A DNA stretch of 64,000 bases from Sulfurovum sp. (GCA_027062365.1 JAMOTK010000050.1:40636-104635); one strand, 5' to 3'. Counted from the first letter of the stretch, positions 51,255-61,811 are shown. The notes: generated by a model not told the origin, from the letters alone. Numbers and translations are program-made.

Positions 51255-52466
51255 ATGATAAACCCACTTAGAGGCATGAAAGACCTTACTTTTGATGAGA
51301 GCCAACGCTTTGTACATATCGTCACGACAGCGATAACTATAGCAAAGAGATATGGGTATGGCTATATCGAAACCCCTATTCTTGAAGAGACGGCACTTTT
51401 TAAGCGTTCGGTAGGAGATAGTTCTGATATTGTGAGTAAAGAGATGTATCAGTTTGAAGACAAAGGGGGCAATGATGTGTGTATGCGTCCTGAGGGGACA
51501 GCTGGTGTGGTTCGTGCTTTTGTTCATGCCAAACTTGACCGTCAGCCTAGTAAACAAAAGTTTTATTATTATGGTTCAATGTTTCGTTATGAGCGTCCTC
51601 AAAAAGGTAGACTAAGAGCGTTTCATCAGTTTGGGTGTGAGAGCTTTGGAGAGGGTTCGGTCTATGAAGACTTTACTATCATCACCATGATAAGCCAAAT
51701 CTTTGAAGCCCTTGGTATTGGTTTTGATTTACAGATAAATTCTTTGGGATGTACTGAATGTATGCCTCCTTATAAACAAGATTTAGTGGGCTTCCTTACC
51801 CAAATAAAAACAGACCTTTGTGAAGACTGTAACAGACGTATCGACACAAACCCTATCCGTGTACTCGATTGCAAAAACAAAACATGCCAATCGCTTTTAC
51901 TCAATGCCCCAAAACTGATTAACAATCTTTGTACTAGCTGTGATACAGACTTCAAAAAATTAACTGTCCTACTAGACAAAGCTTCTATCAAGTACCAAGT
52001 AGATACTCACCTTGTGCGTGGATTAGACTACTACAACAAAACAGCCTTTGAATTTGTAAGCAATGAAATAGGCGCACAATCAGCCATCGCAGGAGGTGGA
52101 CGCTATGACAAACTCGTAGAATTTTTAGATGGTAAGCCCACCCCTGCTGTAGGCTTTGCTATAGGGATAGAGCGTATCATGGAACTTGTTAAAATGCCAG
52201 AAAGTGTACGTGAAGGTATCTACCTAGGAGCAATGGTAGACGAAGCTGTAGAAAAACTCTTTGCCATCGCTACAGCAAAACGTAAAGAGACAAAAGTAAC
52301 CCTAGAATACACCTCAAAAGGATTCAAAAGCCACATGAAAGGTGCAGATAAAGTCCATGCCCGTTATGTAGTCCTCATCGGAGAAGATGAACTAAGTAAT
52401 GGCACAGTATGGCTTAAAGATTTGGAGACTAAAGAAGAGAAGACGCTTTTAATTGAGGCATTTTAG
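51255..52466 (+). CDS. hisS: Histidyl-tRNA synthetase
   Basis: NPLRGMKDLTFDE, MYQFEDKGGNDVCMRPEGTAGVVRAF, FRYERPQKGRLRAFHQFGCE, VRGLDYYNKTAFEFV. Confidence 0.95.
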   Translation: MINPLRGMKDLTFDESQRFVHIVTTAITIAKRYGYGYIETPILEETALFKRSVGDSSDIVSKEMYQFEDKGGNDVCMRPEGTAGVVRAFVHAKLDRQPSKQKFYYYGSMFRYERPQKGRLRAFHQFGCESFGEGSVYEDFTIITMISQIFEALGIGFDLQINSLGCTECMPPYKQDLVGFLTQIKTDLCEDCNRRIDTNPIRVLDCKNKTCQSLLLNAPKLINNLCTSCDTDFKKLTVLLDKASIKYQVDTHLVRGLDYYNKTAFEFVSNEIGAQSAIAGGGRYDKLVEFLDGKPTPAVGFAIGIERIMELVKMPESVREGIYLGAMVDEAVEKLFAIATAKRKETKVTLEYTSKGFKSHMKGADKVHARYVVLIGEDELSNGTVWLKDLETKEEKTLLIEAF

Positions 52467-52484
52467 AAAGGCTATACACTTCTA

Positions 52485-54206
52485 TTAATGGGTGATAAAT
52501 AACATACAAATCCGTATGTCATCATAACTCACCTCAGCGTCTAATGCCTCATAAATAGGCTTCAGGCGTAACGTTCCATCCTCTGAAAAGTTCTCTTTTA
52601 GATTTTTGGTTTTTAACGTTAGTACGCTATCATCTACACGTGTCAAAAGTACATCATTAGGTTTATATTTACTTAAATCTACTGTGCTATAGGCTTCTTT
52701 TATAGCAAATAAATGTTGGATAATAGTCCCTTTACTCAATCCTCTTTTAGTAGCTAGTTGTATCAAGGTATTAGAATCTTTTATAAGATTTTTTGTTTTT
52801 ATATAGGTCGGTGTGGCATAGTCAGAACCTGTGGGTTTTCTTACTTTGATGTTTTGTATCTCTTCTTCTATTTTTTCTTTACTTACTATACCACCTAGAT
52901 GTGATATATGGTTTTCAAATACTTTTGTTCGCTCTTCTGCTGATAATGCATGAATCTTATCAAAAGACTTTACCGATGCCATCTTTATACGCTCATCTAC
53001 ATGCAAGATAAGTGGGTCTACACGTAAAGCCATGGTATTTAAGCCCATAAGGCGTAACCCTTCTATATTTTTAATACGCGAAAGTGCTACATACCCTTGC
53101 CCCGTTTCAAAGGTTTTAGAGAGGTCAATCTCGGCAGCATCTAGCGTCATACCTTGTGATTTATGTATCGTTATTGCCCATGCTAAACGTAGAGGCACTT
53201 GTGACACCGTAGCAATAACCTTAGCACTATCATTTTCAAGTGACCACTCTTCTAATTCTAATTTTATTTTTTTGCCATTGCTTGTGCGTACTATTGGCAT
53301 ATTGTCGATGGGCGAAAAACTTTCTACCTTACCTGTCGTACCATTCACATACCCTAGCTCTTGGTTGTTTTTGATAAAAAGTACCATTGCACCTTTTTTG
53401 AGTACTAACTTTTCTAAAACCAAAGAAGATTTAAATATCTTCTCTATGTTTTTTTCACTTCCTTTATGCGTACATACAAATAATCTAGCTTCCGTATCTA
53501 GCTTGTCTAACTCACTTAGGTTGATACGGTCTACATCTACATTGTGTGTATAAAGCTTGGTAGGGGTGGCGATACTTAACTCTTTTTCATGCCTACTTGC
53601 TAATAATTCTTCGGACAATGGGGAAATAGTCCCTGAACGTATATCATCTAGTATCCTAATAAGTCTTTCATCATCTTGTCGAAACTTCTCTTGTAAGTAA
53701 CATGTTTGTAAGTCTAGTGCTTTCCATACAGGAGATTGCCATGCAAAACGTTTGGATTTTGCTACTTTAGAAATGGGTGGTAATTGAAAAAAGTCACCAG
53801 AAATGACCACTTGTACCCCACCAAAAGGAGCATCTGTCCCCTTAAACCCACGCAATATCAAATCCATAGAAGAAAATAATTCTGGGGAAATCATAGAAAC
53901 TTCATCGATAATAAGTAGTTTAAGTTTAGCAAAACGTGCTTTGAGGTATTTTTTATCTAATAAAAAATCTACATACCCCTCATCAATACTCTCACGTATG
54001 CCTAAAGAAAAAAATGAATGTATCGTCTGTCCACCCAAATGTGAAGCTGCTATACCAGTGGGTGCTACGATAGTTGGGTACACCCTACGTTCTTTGAGGT
54101 ACTGAATATAGAGGTTGAGCAAATACGTCTTACCTGTCCCTGCTGAACCTGTAATAAATACATTTTTGCCTGATTTTAGTATCTCTAGTGCTATATTTTG
54201 TTTCAT
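52485..54206 (-). CDS. PIF1/RecD2-like superfamily 1 helicase
   Basis: FITGSAGTGKTYLLN, APTGIAASHLGGQTIHSFF, LIIDEVSMISPE, AITIHKSQGMTLDAAEIDL, GYVALSRIKN. Confidence 0.88.
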   Translation of the reverse strand: MKQNIALEILKSGKNVFITGSAGTGKTYLLNLYIQYLKERRVYPTIVAPTGIAASHLGGQTIHSFFSLGIRESIDEGYVDFLLDKKYLKARFAKLKLLIIDEVSMISPELFSSMDLILRGFKGTDAPFGGVQVVISGDFFQLPPISKVAKSKRFAWQSPVWKALDLQTCYLQEKFRQDDERLIRILDDIRSGTISPLSEELLASRHEKELSIATPTKLYTHNVDVDRINLSELDKLDTEARLFVCTHKGSEKNIEKIFKSSLVLEKLVLKKGAMVLFIKNNQELGYVNGTTGKVESFSPIDNMPIVRTSNGKKIKLELEEWSLENDSAKVIATVSQVPLRLAWAITIHKSQGMTLDAAEIDLSKTFETGQGYVALSRIKNIEGLRLMGLNTMALRVDPLILHVDERIKMASVKSFDKIHALSAEERTKVFENHISHLGGIVSKEKIEEEIQNIKVRKPTGSDYATPTYIKTKNLIKDSNTLIQLATKRGLSKGTIIQHLFAIKEAYSTVDLSKYKPNDVLLTRVDDSVLTLKTKNLKENFSEDGTLRLKPIYEALDAEVSYDDIRICMLFITH

Positions 54207-54394
54207 TAGCCCTCTGTCTTAAAACGACAAGAACCAAGGGTAATCACTTTACCCTTAGCAATTTCAGAGACAATATATTCCAAAGTACCTTGGGCATCGG
54301 TCTCAGGCATCTCTTCGCTTATCATGCGTAAGGCATCTTTGCTTGATGTTTTCATCCACTTTTTTTCGTAAGAGTATTGTGTGTATATGTCCAT
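54206..54394 (-). CDS. Small protein of unknown function, abutting helicase gene
   Basis: 62 aa ORF, end/start overlap with helicase gene at 54206. Confidence 0.5.
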   Translation of the reverse strand: MDIYTQYSYEKKWMKTSSKDALRMISEEMPETDAQGTLEYIVSEIAKGKVITLGSCRFKTEG

Positions 54395-54397
54395 ATT

Positions 54398-54592
54398 TTA
54401 GACTAAACCTATATCAGCAAAGATAGGTTCTACTTTGAGCCACCATTCTTCTAGTGCATTGCTAAGGTCTGCTATTGCTGTTTTTTCTTCTCTCCACTCT
54501 TCTATCTTTTGGATAACCATAGGCTTCTCTTCTTCTGTGAGTGAAGTTGTGTTTTTGATACCTTCGAGGACTTGATTTATTTTTTGTTCCAT
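54398..54592 (-). CDS. Small protein of unknown function
   Basis: 64 aa ORF tightly packed upstream of 54206-54394. Confidence 0.5.
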   Translation of the reverse strand: MEQKINQVLEGIKNTTSLTEEEKPMVIQKIEEWREEKTAIADLSNALEEWWLKVEPIFADIGLV

Positions 54593-54701
54593 AATAATTC
54601 CTTTTTCTTTATTTTAGTTTATTCTGTGTATCTTGTCAATAGCTAGGGATTGATTAGTAAAATTTTGATAAAATACGTGTACTTAAATACTAGGAAATAC
54701 T

Positions 54702-55883
54702 TTGAGACATACTATTCAAGATTTTATCAAAAAAGACTCCTCCTCTGGTATCTTGCTGATATTGGTCACTATTTTGGCATTATTTTTACAAAACTCTGCC
54801 TTCTCAACACTCTATACAGGCTTTTTGCATACGCCCGTGGAGATACGATTTGCTGACCTACATATTGCCAAACCCCTACTCCTTTGGGTCAATGATGGTC
54901 TTATGGCTATCTTTTTCTTTGTCATCGGATTAGAGGTCAAACGCGAAGTCATGGAAGGACATCTCTCTACCCTCTCCCAAGTCACCCTTCCTGCTATCGC
55001 TGCCATTGGGGGGATGCTTATTCCTGCTTTGGTGTTCGTGGCATTTAACTATGATGATGGGTCATTTGCAATGGACGGTTGGGCTATCCCCACAGCTACA
55101 GACATCGCCTTTGCCTTGGGTATCTTGTCGCTTTTGGGCAACCGTGTGCCTGTGTCGCTCAAAATCTTCCTTATGGCACTAGCCATTATAGATGACCTTG
55201 GGGCGATTGTGATTATTGCTCTATTCTATACCTCTGAACTCTCCACTACTTCTATCACCATCGCAGGGGTTTCTTTGGTCATACTCTTTGTTATGAACCG
55301 TATGAATGTGGCCAAACAATCTTTTTATATCATCATCGGTATTATCTTATGGGTTTCTGTACTCAAATCAGGCGTACACGCCACCCTAGCAGGTGTTGCC
55401 CTAGCCTTTATGATACCTCTATACTCCAAAGACAAAGAAGGCAAGACTTTCTCTATGGCAAAAAGCATGGAACATAACCTGCACTATTGGGTAGCCTTCT
55501 TCATCTTGCCTCTTTTTGCCTTCGTCAACGCAGGAGTAGATTTACGAGGTATTTCCTTAGAAGAAATGGGAGGAAGCGTCCCCCTTGGTATTATGTTAGG
55601 ACTGTTCATCGGTAAACAAGTTGGAGTCTTTGGCTTCTCGTGGATAGCTATCAAAATGGGCATTGCCACTCTACCCAAAGGGGCAAACTGGACAACACTC
55701 TACGGCGTAGCAGTCCTCACAGGTATAGGATTTACCATGAGTTTATTTGTAGATACCCTTGCCTACAATGATACAAAGATATTCCATTATGCCGATAAAT
55801 TAGCCATCTTGTTAGGTTCATTCTTCTCGGGAGTAGTTGGATATATTATTTTGAGAATGGCTACAAAATCTAAAGAGAGTTAA
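54702..55883 (+). CDS. nhaA: Na+/H+ antiporter NhaA
   Basis: LLLWVNDGLMAIFFFVIGLEVKREVMEGHLS, PTATDIAFALGILSLLG, IIDDLGAIVIIALFYT; TTG start. Confidence 0.95.
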   Translation: MRHTIQDFIKKDSSSGILLILVTILALFLQNSAFSTLYTGFLHTPVEIRFADLHIAKPLLLWVNDGLMAIFFFVIGLEVKREVMEGHLSTLSQVTLPAIAAIGGMLIPALVFVAFNYDDGSFAMDGWAIPTATDIAFALGILSLLGNRVPVSLKIFLMALAIIDDLGAIVIIALFYTSELSTTSITIAGVSLVILFVMNRMNVAKQSFYIIIGIILWVSVLKSGVHATLAGVALAFMIPLYSKDKEGKTFSMAKSMEHNLHYWVAFFILPLFAFVNAGVDLRGISLEEMGGSVPLGIMLGLFIGKQVGVFGFSWIAIKMGIATLPKGANWTTLYGVAVLTGIGFTMSLFVDTLAYNDTKIFHYADKLAILLGSFFSGVVGYIILRMATKSKES

Positions 55884-55904
55884 AAAAGAGGGAAGTTTAA
55901 AAGA

Positions 55905-55933
55905 GATACATACCCTATAAAAGAGTATGTATC
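55905..55933. terminator. Hairpin between convergent genes
   Basis: gatacatac-N11-gtatgtatc, 9-bp perfect arms, between nhaA (+) and 55951-56316 (-). Confidence 0.45.
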
Positions 55934-55950
55934 CCAAGAGGATATGAAGA

Positions 55951-56316
55951 TTATCCTAATTCTACTATTGCTTTATCAAGCATCGTACCCAATGCCATTT
56001 TAGCCAAAGCATGACTACCATTTTTAGACATAATGACAAATGCGTGTAAGTGATTTCTTGATTCCACTCCACTACATGTCATAATCACAAGTGCATTTTC
56101 AGCTTCTACATTCATAGAGTGTGCATGTCCAAGACCTAGATTATCTGTAAGGTCATGAATCGTTCTAAATGTTTCGTTAAAGTGCATAGATGTTTCATCT
56201 AGCTTTTTAATCTTTGCTGTATCCGATACTAAAACTTCTCCTGTATAATCACTCAATACTGCACCCATATAACCACTTACTTTTGACAAATCTTCAAATA
56301 TAGTAATATCTACCAT
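55951..56316 (-). CDS. Roadblock/LC7-like small protein
   Basis: VSGYMGAVLSDYTGEVLVSDTAKI...NALVIMTCSGVESRNHLHAFVIMSKNGSHALAKMAL, matches the roadblock fold pattern. Confidence 0.55.
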   Translation of the reverse strand: MVDITIFEDLSKVSGYMGAVLSDYTGEVLVSDTAKIKKLDETSMHFNETFRTIHDLTDNLGLGHAHSMNVEAENALVIMTCSGVESRNHLHAFVIMSKNGSHALAKMALGTMLDKAIVELG

Positions 56317-56426
56317 TTCTTTCCTTTTTAACTATTAAATTTATTTATACATTATATAATAATATGTAATCCATGTCAAGACTTAGACATGATTTTACTA
56401 TGATTTATTATAGTATGTACACTTTT

Positions 56427-56597
56427 TTAAACTTTGACTACTTCACCTGTACCATGACAGCCAAAACCAGAAGGTGACTTGTCCATACATTTACCACTTC
56501 CTAAACAAGGTTTACAATCTTTTCCATTGGTATCTTTACCTGTGCCTTCGCACGTTTTACATTTACCAGAACCTTTACAATTTGGACATGTTTCCAT
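56427..56597 (-). CDS. Small CxxCxGxG zinc-finger (DnaJ zinc-finger-like) protein
   Basis: METCPNCKGSGKCKTCEGTGKDTNGKDCKPCLGSGKCMDKSPSGFGCHGTGEVVKV. Confidence 0.75.
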   Translation of the reverse strand: METCPNCKGSGKCKTCEGTGKDTNGKDCKPCLGSGKCMDKSPSGFGCHGTGEVVKV

Positions 56598-56732
56598 TTT
56601 AAATCCTTTTAGTTGAACTTTGAAGAACATCCTAATTATAGCAGTAAACAGATAAAAAACATAATTAACGTACTATTTACTGATATTGTGATAAAGTTTT
56701 ATTTATGAATATATATATAGGGACATATTACA

Positions 56733-58787
56733 ATGATAGATAAAGAATTTAATCAATTAATCAAAAAACTTTTAGTAGATTTGTCTACTATAGATGAATA
56801 TCCTGCCATGTTTAAGCTTATTTCTAAAACGATTAAAGTATTTCTTCCTTCTGATAGTGTTCATATCCTTTCTATAGACGAGAGTAATCATACTATAAGC
56901 AGTAGAGAAGACAATTCTCTTTCGTTTTCTCTTGATACAAAAGGGATTATTACAGAGTGTTACAAGTCACATCAACCACTCATCGTCAATGATATTAATC
57001 GTAGTCTACTTTATAATGCCAAGATAGATACTTTAGGCAATGATAGTATTTATAAAGTACTTGTTTTTCCTATCATTGACAACAGTAGCTCTAAAAAATT
57101 ATTGGGTATTTTATGGTTAGGTATCAAAAAAGGATTCAAACAATTTATACAAAAAGATATTGATAGACTTTTGGTATTTTCTAATGCGATTAAGTATAAA
57201 CTTTTTTCCCTCTCTTCTCCCTCTAAAGATAGTTGCCATTTAGATGGATTGCTCATCTGTCAAGAAGCACAAAATAAATTAAAAATCAAACTAGCACGTG
57301 CAGAGAAATATTTTGCTACCACTGTCCATGATATACGTACCCCTATGAATGCTATCATAGGATTTATGGAACTAATGCTACTCAATGAAAAAGATGAACA
57401 AAAAAAAGATTATATTGATGCTACGCTTAAAAGTGGAGAGCATATTATTGCGTTGATTAATGATGCTCTTGATATGAGTAAAGTCCAAAATGGTAAAATG
57501 ACTTTAGAAAAAACTTCTTTTTCTCCTATGGAGGGGATAGCTGATATTGCAAAACTTTTCTACAATAGCATGTCTGCAAAAAGTATCACTTTTAGTATAT
57601 ATATTGACCCATTAATGCCTACATTTATTGTATCTGACTTACACCGTATCAAACAAATTATCAACAATCTTTTGAGTAATGCGATAAAATTCACCTCTCA
57701 AGAAGGTACGGTATCTTTAGAAGCACACTATGATAAAACCAAAGATACCTTAGCCATCAGTATCTCTGATACAGGCATAGGTATCGCCAAAGAAAAACAA
57801 AAAAGTATTTTTAACCCCTATACACAAGAAAAAGACTCTACTGCTTCACAATATGGTGGTACAGGTCTAGGACTGGCTATTTCTCAGCAACTTAGTATCC
57901 TACTCAATGGTACACTCAAACTTGAAAGTGAACAAGGAAAAGGAAGTAATTTTATATTTACTTTCCCATGTTATACTCCAAAAGATAGCAAAGAGGCTAT
58001 TGAAAATACCCCTTTCAAAAATACTTCTATACTTCTTTATTATTCTCTCTCTGAGTACTCTGCATTAAAAAATATTGACCGTTATTTAAATGATTTAAAC
58101 ATTAAACATAGACATATAGGACATGGTCAAGCATTCACATTGGATATCAAGACACATACACTCTTCATCATAGAGAAAAAAAATGCTATACACTATGTCA
58201 ATGAAATTCAAGACTTTATGAATAACGGTGGTAAAGTTATCTTTATTAAAAACAATTTTGACTCTGAGAAATGTATGTTTATCGGTGAGTATCAAATGAT
58301 GTATAGACCATTAATCCCAAATGTATTTTTTGACTCCTTGCATCAATTAATAGACCCAAATATCCAAAGTAAACTCAAAAATATTACGAAATCAGACTAT
58401 AAGACCTTTAAAGGACACTCTATATTGGTTGTGGATGATAGTAGAATCAATCTCAAACTTTTAAGTGAAGTACTTAAAAAATTTGAGATAGATGTAAGTA
58501 CAGCAGTCAATGGCAAAGAAGCACTTGAAATCTTTAAAACTAAAACATTTTCGGCTATTTTTGTCGATCAAAATATGCCTATGATGAATGGAGATGAAGT
58601 GATTAAAAAGATGCGTACCCTAGAAAAAGAAATGCTACAAAAAGCAACAGTCATCTACGCCCTCACAGGAGATGCACAAGAAGAAGTATCAGAGCAACTC
58701 ATCAATGCTGGAGCCAATAGTATTTTACACAAACCCATCCACATCAATGAAATCAATGAAGCTATTAGTAAGGCTATTAAATCATAG
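56733..58787 (+). CDS. Hybrid sensor histidine kinase with C-terminal receiver domain
   Basis: H-box TVHDIRTPMNAIIGFMELM; N-box NNLLSNAIKFT; DTGIGI; GGTGLGLAIS; REC ILVVDDSRIN...FVDQNMPMMNGDEV...LHKPI. Confidence 0.92.
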   Translation: MIDKEFNQLIKKLLVDLSTIDEYPAMFKLISKTIKVFLPSDSVHILSIDESNHTISSREDNSLSFSLDTKGIITECYKSHQPLIVNDINRSLLYNAKIDTLGNDSIYKVLVFPIIDNSSSKKLLGILWLGIKKGFKQFIQKDIDRLLVFSNAIKYKLFSLSSPSKDSCHLDGLLICQEAQNKLKIKLARAEKYFATTVHDIRTPMNAIIGFMELMLLNEKDEQKKDYIDATLKSGEHIIALINDALDMSKVQNGKMTLEKTSFSPMEGIADIAKLFYNSMSAKSITFSIYIDPLMPTFIVSDLHRIKQIINNLLSNAIKFTSQEGTVSLEAHYDKTKDTLAISISDTGIGIAKEKQKSIFNPYTQEKDSTASQYGGTGLGLAISQQLSILLNGTLKLESEQGKGSNFIFTFPCYTPKDSKEAIENTPFKNTSILLYYSLSEYSALKNIDRYLNDLNIKHRHIGHGQAFTLDIKTHTLFIIEKKNAIHYVNEIQDFMNNGGKVIFIKNNFDSEKCMFIGEYQMMYRPLIPNVFFDSLHQLIDPNIQSKLKNITKSDYKTFKGHSILVVDDSRINLKLLSEVLKKFEIDVSTAVNGKEALEIFKTKTFSAIFVDQNMPMMNGDEVIKKMRTLEKEMLQKATVIYALTGDAQEEVSEQLINAGANSILHKPIHINEINEAISKAIKS

Positions 58788-58896
58788 GTTCGATTTCATC
58801 GAACGATTAAGATATCTCTAATTTACTATTTATTGTTCAATAAAAGCCACCTTACGCTATAATCACAACAATTAACACTCCACGAGGAAAGCCCAC

Positions 58897-61539
58897 ATGA
58901 GCGAAAAAGTAGTAAACAAATATGACCCTAAAGCTGTAGAAGACAAGTATTATGCCCTTTGTGAAGAACGAGGGTATTTTGAGATTGATGGAAATGAAGA
59001 TATTCAAGAAAAAGATGCTGATGGAAAGACGAAGACTTTTTCTATTATGATGCCTCCTCCTAATGTGACGGGGAGTCTTCATATTGGTCATGCTCTTACT
59101 TTTACGCTTCAAGATATTATTACGCGTTACAAAAGAATGGACGGATACAAGACGCTTTGGCAACCTGGGACTGACCATGCAGGGATTGCGACGCAAAATA
59201 TTGTAGAGAAGCAACTCATAGCAGAGGGTACGACCAAAGAAGCACTTGGGCGTGAGAAGTTTCTTGAACGAGCGTGGCTTCAAAAAGAGACGAGTGGTGG
59301 TAATATCGTGCATCAAATGCGTAAGCTTGGTGTGACTCCTGCGTGGAAACGAGAACGATTTACGATGGATGAGGGGCTAAAAGAAGCTGTCAAAGATGCT
59401 TTTGTGAAGCTTTTTGATGAGGGGCAGATTACACAAAATACTTATATGGTAAACTGGTGTACGCATGATGGGGCTTTGAGTGATATTGAGGTAGAACACG
59501 CAGAGGTGCATGGTAAGTTTTATACGATGATTTATAAATTTGCCGATGGTTCGGGGGAGCTTGAAGTAGCCACGACACGACCTGAGACTTATTTTGGGGA
59601 TACGGCGATTATGGTGCATCCTGATGATACGCGTTATGCTAATATTGTGGGCAAAGAGGTGTGTTTGCCACTCACCGATAGAACTATCAAAGTCATTACC
59701 GATAGCCATGTTGATATGGGAGTGGGAACTGGTGTGGTAAAAGTGACCCCTGCTCATGACCAAAACGATTATGCCGTAGGGAAACGACACAATTTAGATG
59801 CGATTAAAGTCTTTGATGAAAAAGGGATTTTAAATGATTATTGTGGAGAATTCAAAGGATTAGAACGCTTAGAGGCTAGACCTATTATCGTAAAAGCCCT
59901 AGAAAACGCAGGGCATATTGCCAAAATAGAAGACCACAATCATCAAGTAGGACACTGTTATAGATGTAAAAATATCGTTGAGCCTTTCATCTCTACACAG
60001 TGGTTTTTGAGCGATAATATTGCCAAAAAATCCATAGAAGAGACCAAAAAGCACAACAACTTTCACCCACCACATTGGATAAACTCCTACACAGCGTGGA
60101 TGGACGAGCTTCGCCCTTGGTGTATTAGCCGTCAATTATGGTGGGGGCATAGAATACCTGTCTTTACTTGTGACTCTTGTCATCACACTTGGGCAGACAA
60201 AGCCGATGAGCCTGATGCTTGTCCTAAATGTGCGTCCAAATCTATGAGTCAAGACCCTGATGTGCTTGATACTTGGTTTAGCTCGGCTTTGTGGGCGATG
60301 AGTCCTTTGGGTTGGGGAAATAATGGAGCATTAGAAGAGCTTTATAATGAAAGTGATATGGCTGATTTTTATCCTAATTCTTTGCTCATTACGGGCTTTG
60401 ATATTATGTTCTTTTGGGTAGCAAGAATGATGATGATGGGCGAACACTTCACCAAAGAACTACCATTTAAAGACATCTATATGCACGCTTTAGTTCGTGA
60501 TGAAACGGGTGCGAAAATGTCTAAATCCAAAGGCAATGTCATAGACCCTCTTGATATGGTCGAAGCACATTCTGCTGATATTATCAGGTTTACACTTGCT
60601 TATTTGGCAGTTCAAGGGCGTGATATTAAGCTCGGCGAAAAGAACCTAGAGCAGTTTAGAAACTTCACCAACAAGCTTTATAATGCCACAAATTATCTTC
60701 AACTCAATCACGATACTTTCCCTGAACTTTGTGACATAGAAATCAAAACCCCTCTAGGACGCTATATGCAAAGCCGTCTTAGTAAGGCAGTTGAGAGTAT
60801 TAGAGAGAAGATTGAGGCATATAAATTTGATGAAATGGCAAAAGAGTTGTACAACTTTACTTGGAATGAGTTTTGTGATTGGGGTATAGAATACTCAAAA
60901 GCAGACAAAGAAAGCATCATAGAATTAGGGGCTATATTCAAAGAGACTTTAAAAATGATAAGCCCAATCATGCCATTCATCGCCGACCACCTCTATCATA
61001 AACTTTCAGGCACAACACTTGAAGAGGGAAAATCACTCATGATTATGTCCTTCCCAAAAGCCATCAAAGCCGACGAAGAGTCCGAAGCGATGTTCGCCAT
61101 CATAGAAGAATCCATCACAGCCCTTAGACGAGCAAAAGTCATCATAGACATGGGAAATAGCAAAATAGACAAAGCCTACATCAAACTTGACAGCAATATA
61201 GACATAGACATGGCAAAACCATTTATCCAAAGACTTGGAAAAGTCATAGAAATAGAGTTCGTAGATGCCAAAGTAGAAAACTCAATCACCGATGTATCTG
61301 ACAATCTTGAAGTCTATTTACCAACGGGCGAAATAGATATGCAACCGATTATTACGAAGCTTACAAGACAAAAAGAGAAGCTAGAGAAAGAGATAAATAA
61401 GCTTAAGGGGATGTTGAATAATGAGCGATTTGTAGCCAATGCCCCTGCTGAAGTGTTGGCTGTGAATAAGAAAGCTTTGGGGGATGCTCAAAGTAAAATT
61501 TCTAAGGTTGAGAGTGAGTTAAGAGGGTTTGGGGTATAA
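58897..61539 (+). CDS. valS: Valyl-tRNA synthetase
   Basis: PPPNVTGSLHIGHALTFTLQD (HIGH), GTDHAGIATQ, KMSKSKGNVIDP (KMSKS), C-terminal coiled coil. Confidence 0.96.
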   Translation: MSEKVVNKYDPKAVEDKYYALCEERGYFEIDGNEDIQEKDADGKTKTFSIMMPPPNVTGSLHIGHALTFTLQDIITRYKRMDGYKTLWQPGTDHAGIATQNIVEKQLIAEGTTKEALGREKFLERAWLQKETSGGNIVHQMRKLGVTPAWKRERFTMDEGLKEAVKDAFVKLFDEGQITQNTYMVNWCTHDGALSDIEVEHAEVHGKFYTMIYKFADGSGELEVATTRPETYFGDTAIMVHPDDTRYANIVGKEVCLPLTDRTIKVITDSHVDMGVGTGVVKVTPAHDQNDYAVGKRHNLDAIKVFDEKGILNDYCGEFKGLERLEARPIIVKALENAGHIAKIEDHNHQVGHCYRCKNIVEPFISTQWFLSDNIAKKSIEETKKHNNFHPPHWINSYTAWMDELRPWCISRQLWWGHRIPVFTCDSCHHTWADKADEPDACPKCASKSMSQDPDVLDTWFSSALWAMSPLGWGNNGALEELYNESDMADFYPNSLLITGFDIMFFWVARMMMMGEHFTKELPFKDIYMHALVRDETGAKMSKSKGNVIDPLDMVEAHSADIIRFTLAYLAVQGRDIKLGEKNLEQFRNFTNKLYNATNYLQLNHDTFPELCDIEIKTPLGRYMQSRLSKAVESIREKIEAYKFDEMAKELYNFTWNEFCDWGIEYSKADKESIIELGAIFKETLKMISPIMPFIADHLYHKLSGTTLEEGKSLMIMSFPKAIKADEESEAMFAIIEESITALRRAKVIIDMGNSKIDKAYIKLDSNIDIDMAKPFIQRLGKVIEIEFVDAKVENSITDVSDNLEVYLPTGEIDMQPIITKLTRQKEKLEKEINKLKGMLNNERFVANAPAEVLAVNKKALGDAQSKISKVESELRGFGV

Positions 61540-61566
61540 TCTCTAAACTTAATAAGGAGAATTTAA

Positions 61567-61776
61567 ATGCGTATTGAAAGAAAACAACTTGGAACAGATA
61601 TAGAAAAGAGCGATGAGACAAATAAATGGCGTTATGTCATAAGAAGAAATAATAGCTACGATAATAGTGAATTATTTAAAACAGATTATATCTATAATAC
61701 TCATATTGAAGCAACAAAAGCTGTAGAGATAGATGGTAAATTTGATGAATATCTAAATAAAATGACATTTGAATAA
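61567..61776 (+). CDS. Small protein of unknown function
   Basis: 69 aa ORF with RBS aataaggag upstream. Confidence 0.5.
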   Translation: MRIERKQLGTDIEKSDETNKWRYVIRRNNSYDNSELFKTDYIYNTHIEATKAVEIDGKFDEYLNKMTFE

Positions 61777-61811
61777 TTTAACAAGATAAAATCCGTAGGG
61801 TGCTGTTTTTA

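Noticed and set aside
53032-53553. 173-aa ORF opposite the PIF1-like helicase
   Set aside because: Antisense to intact helicase motifs; no recognisable family.
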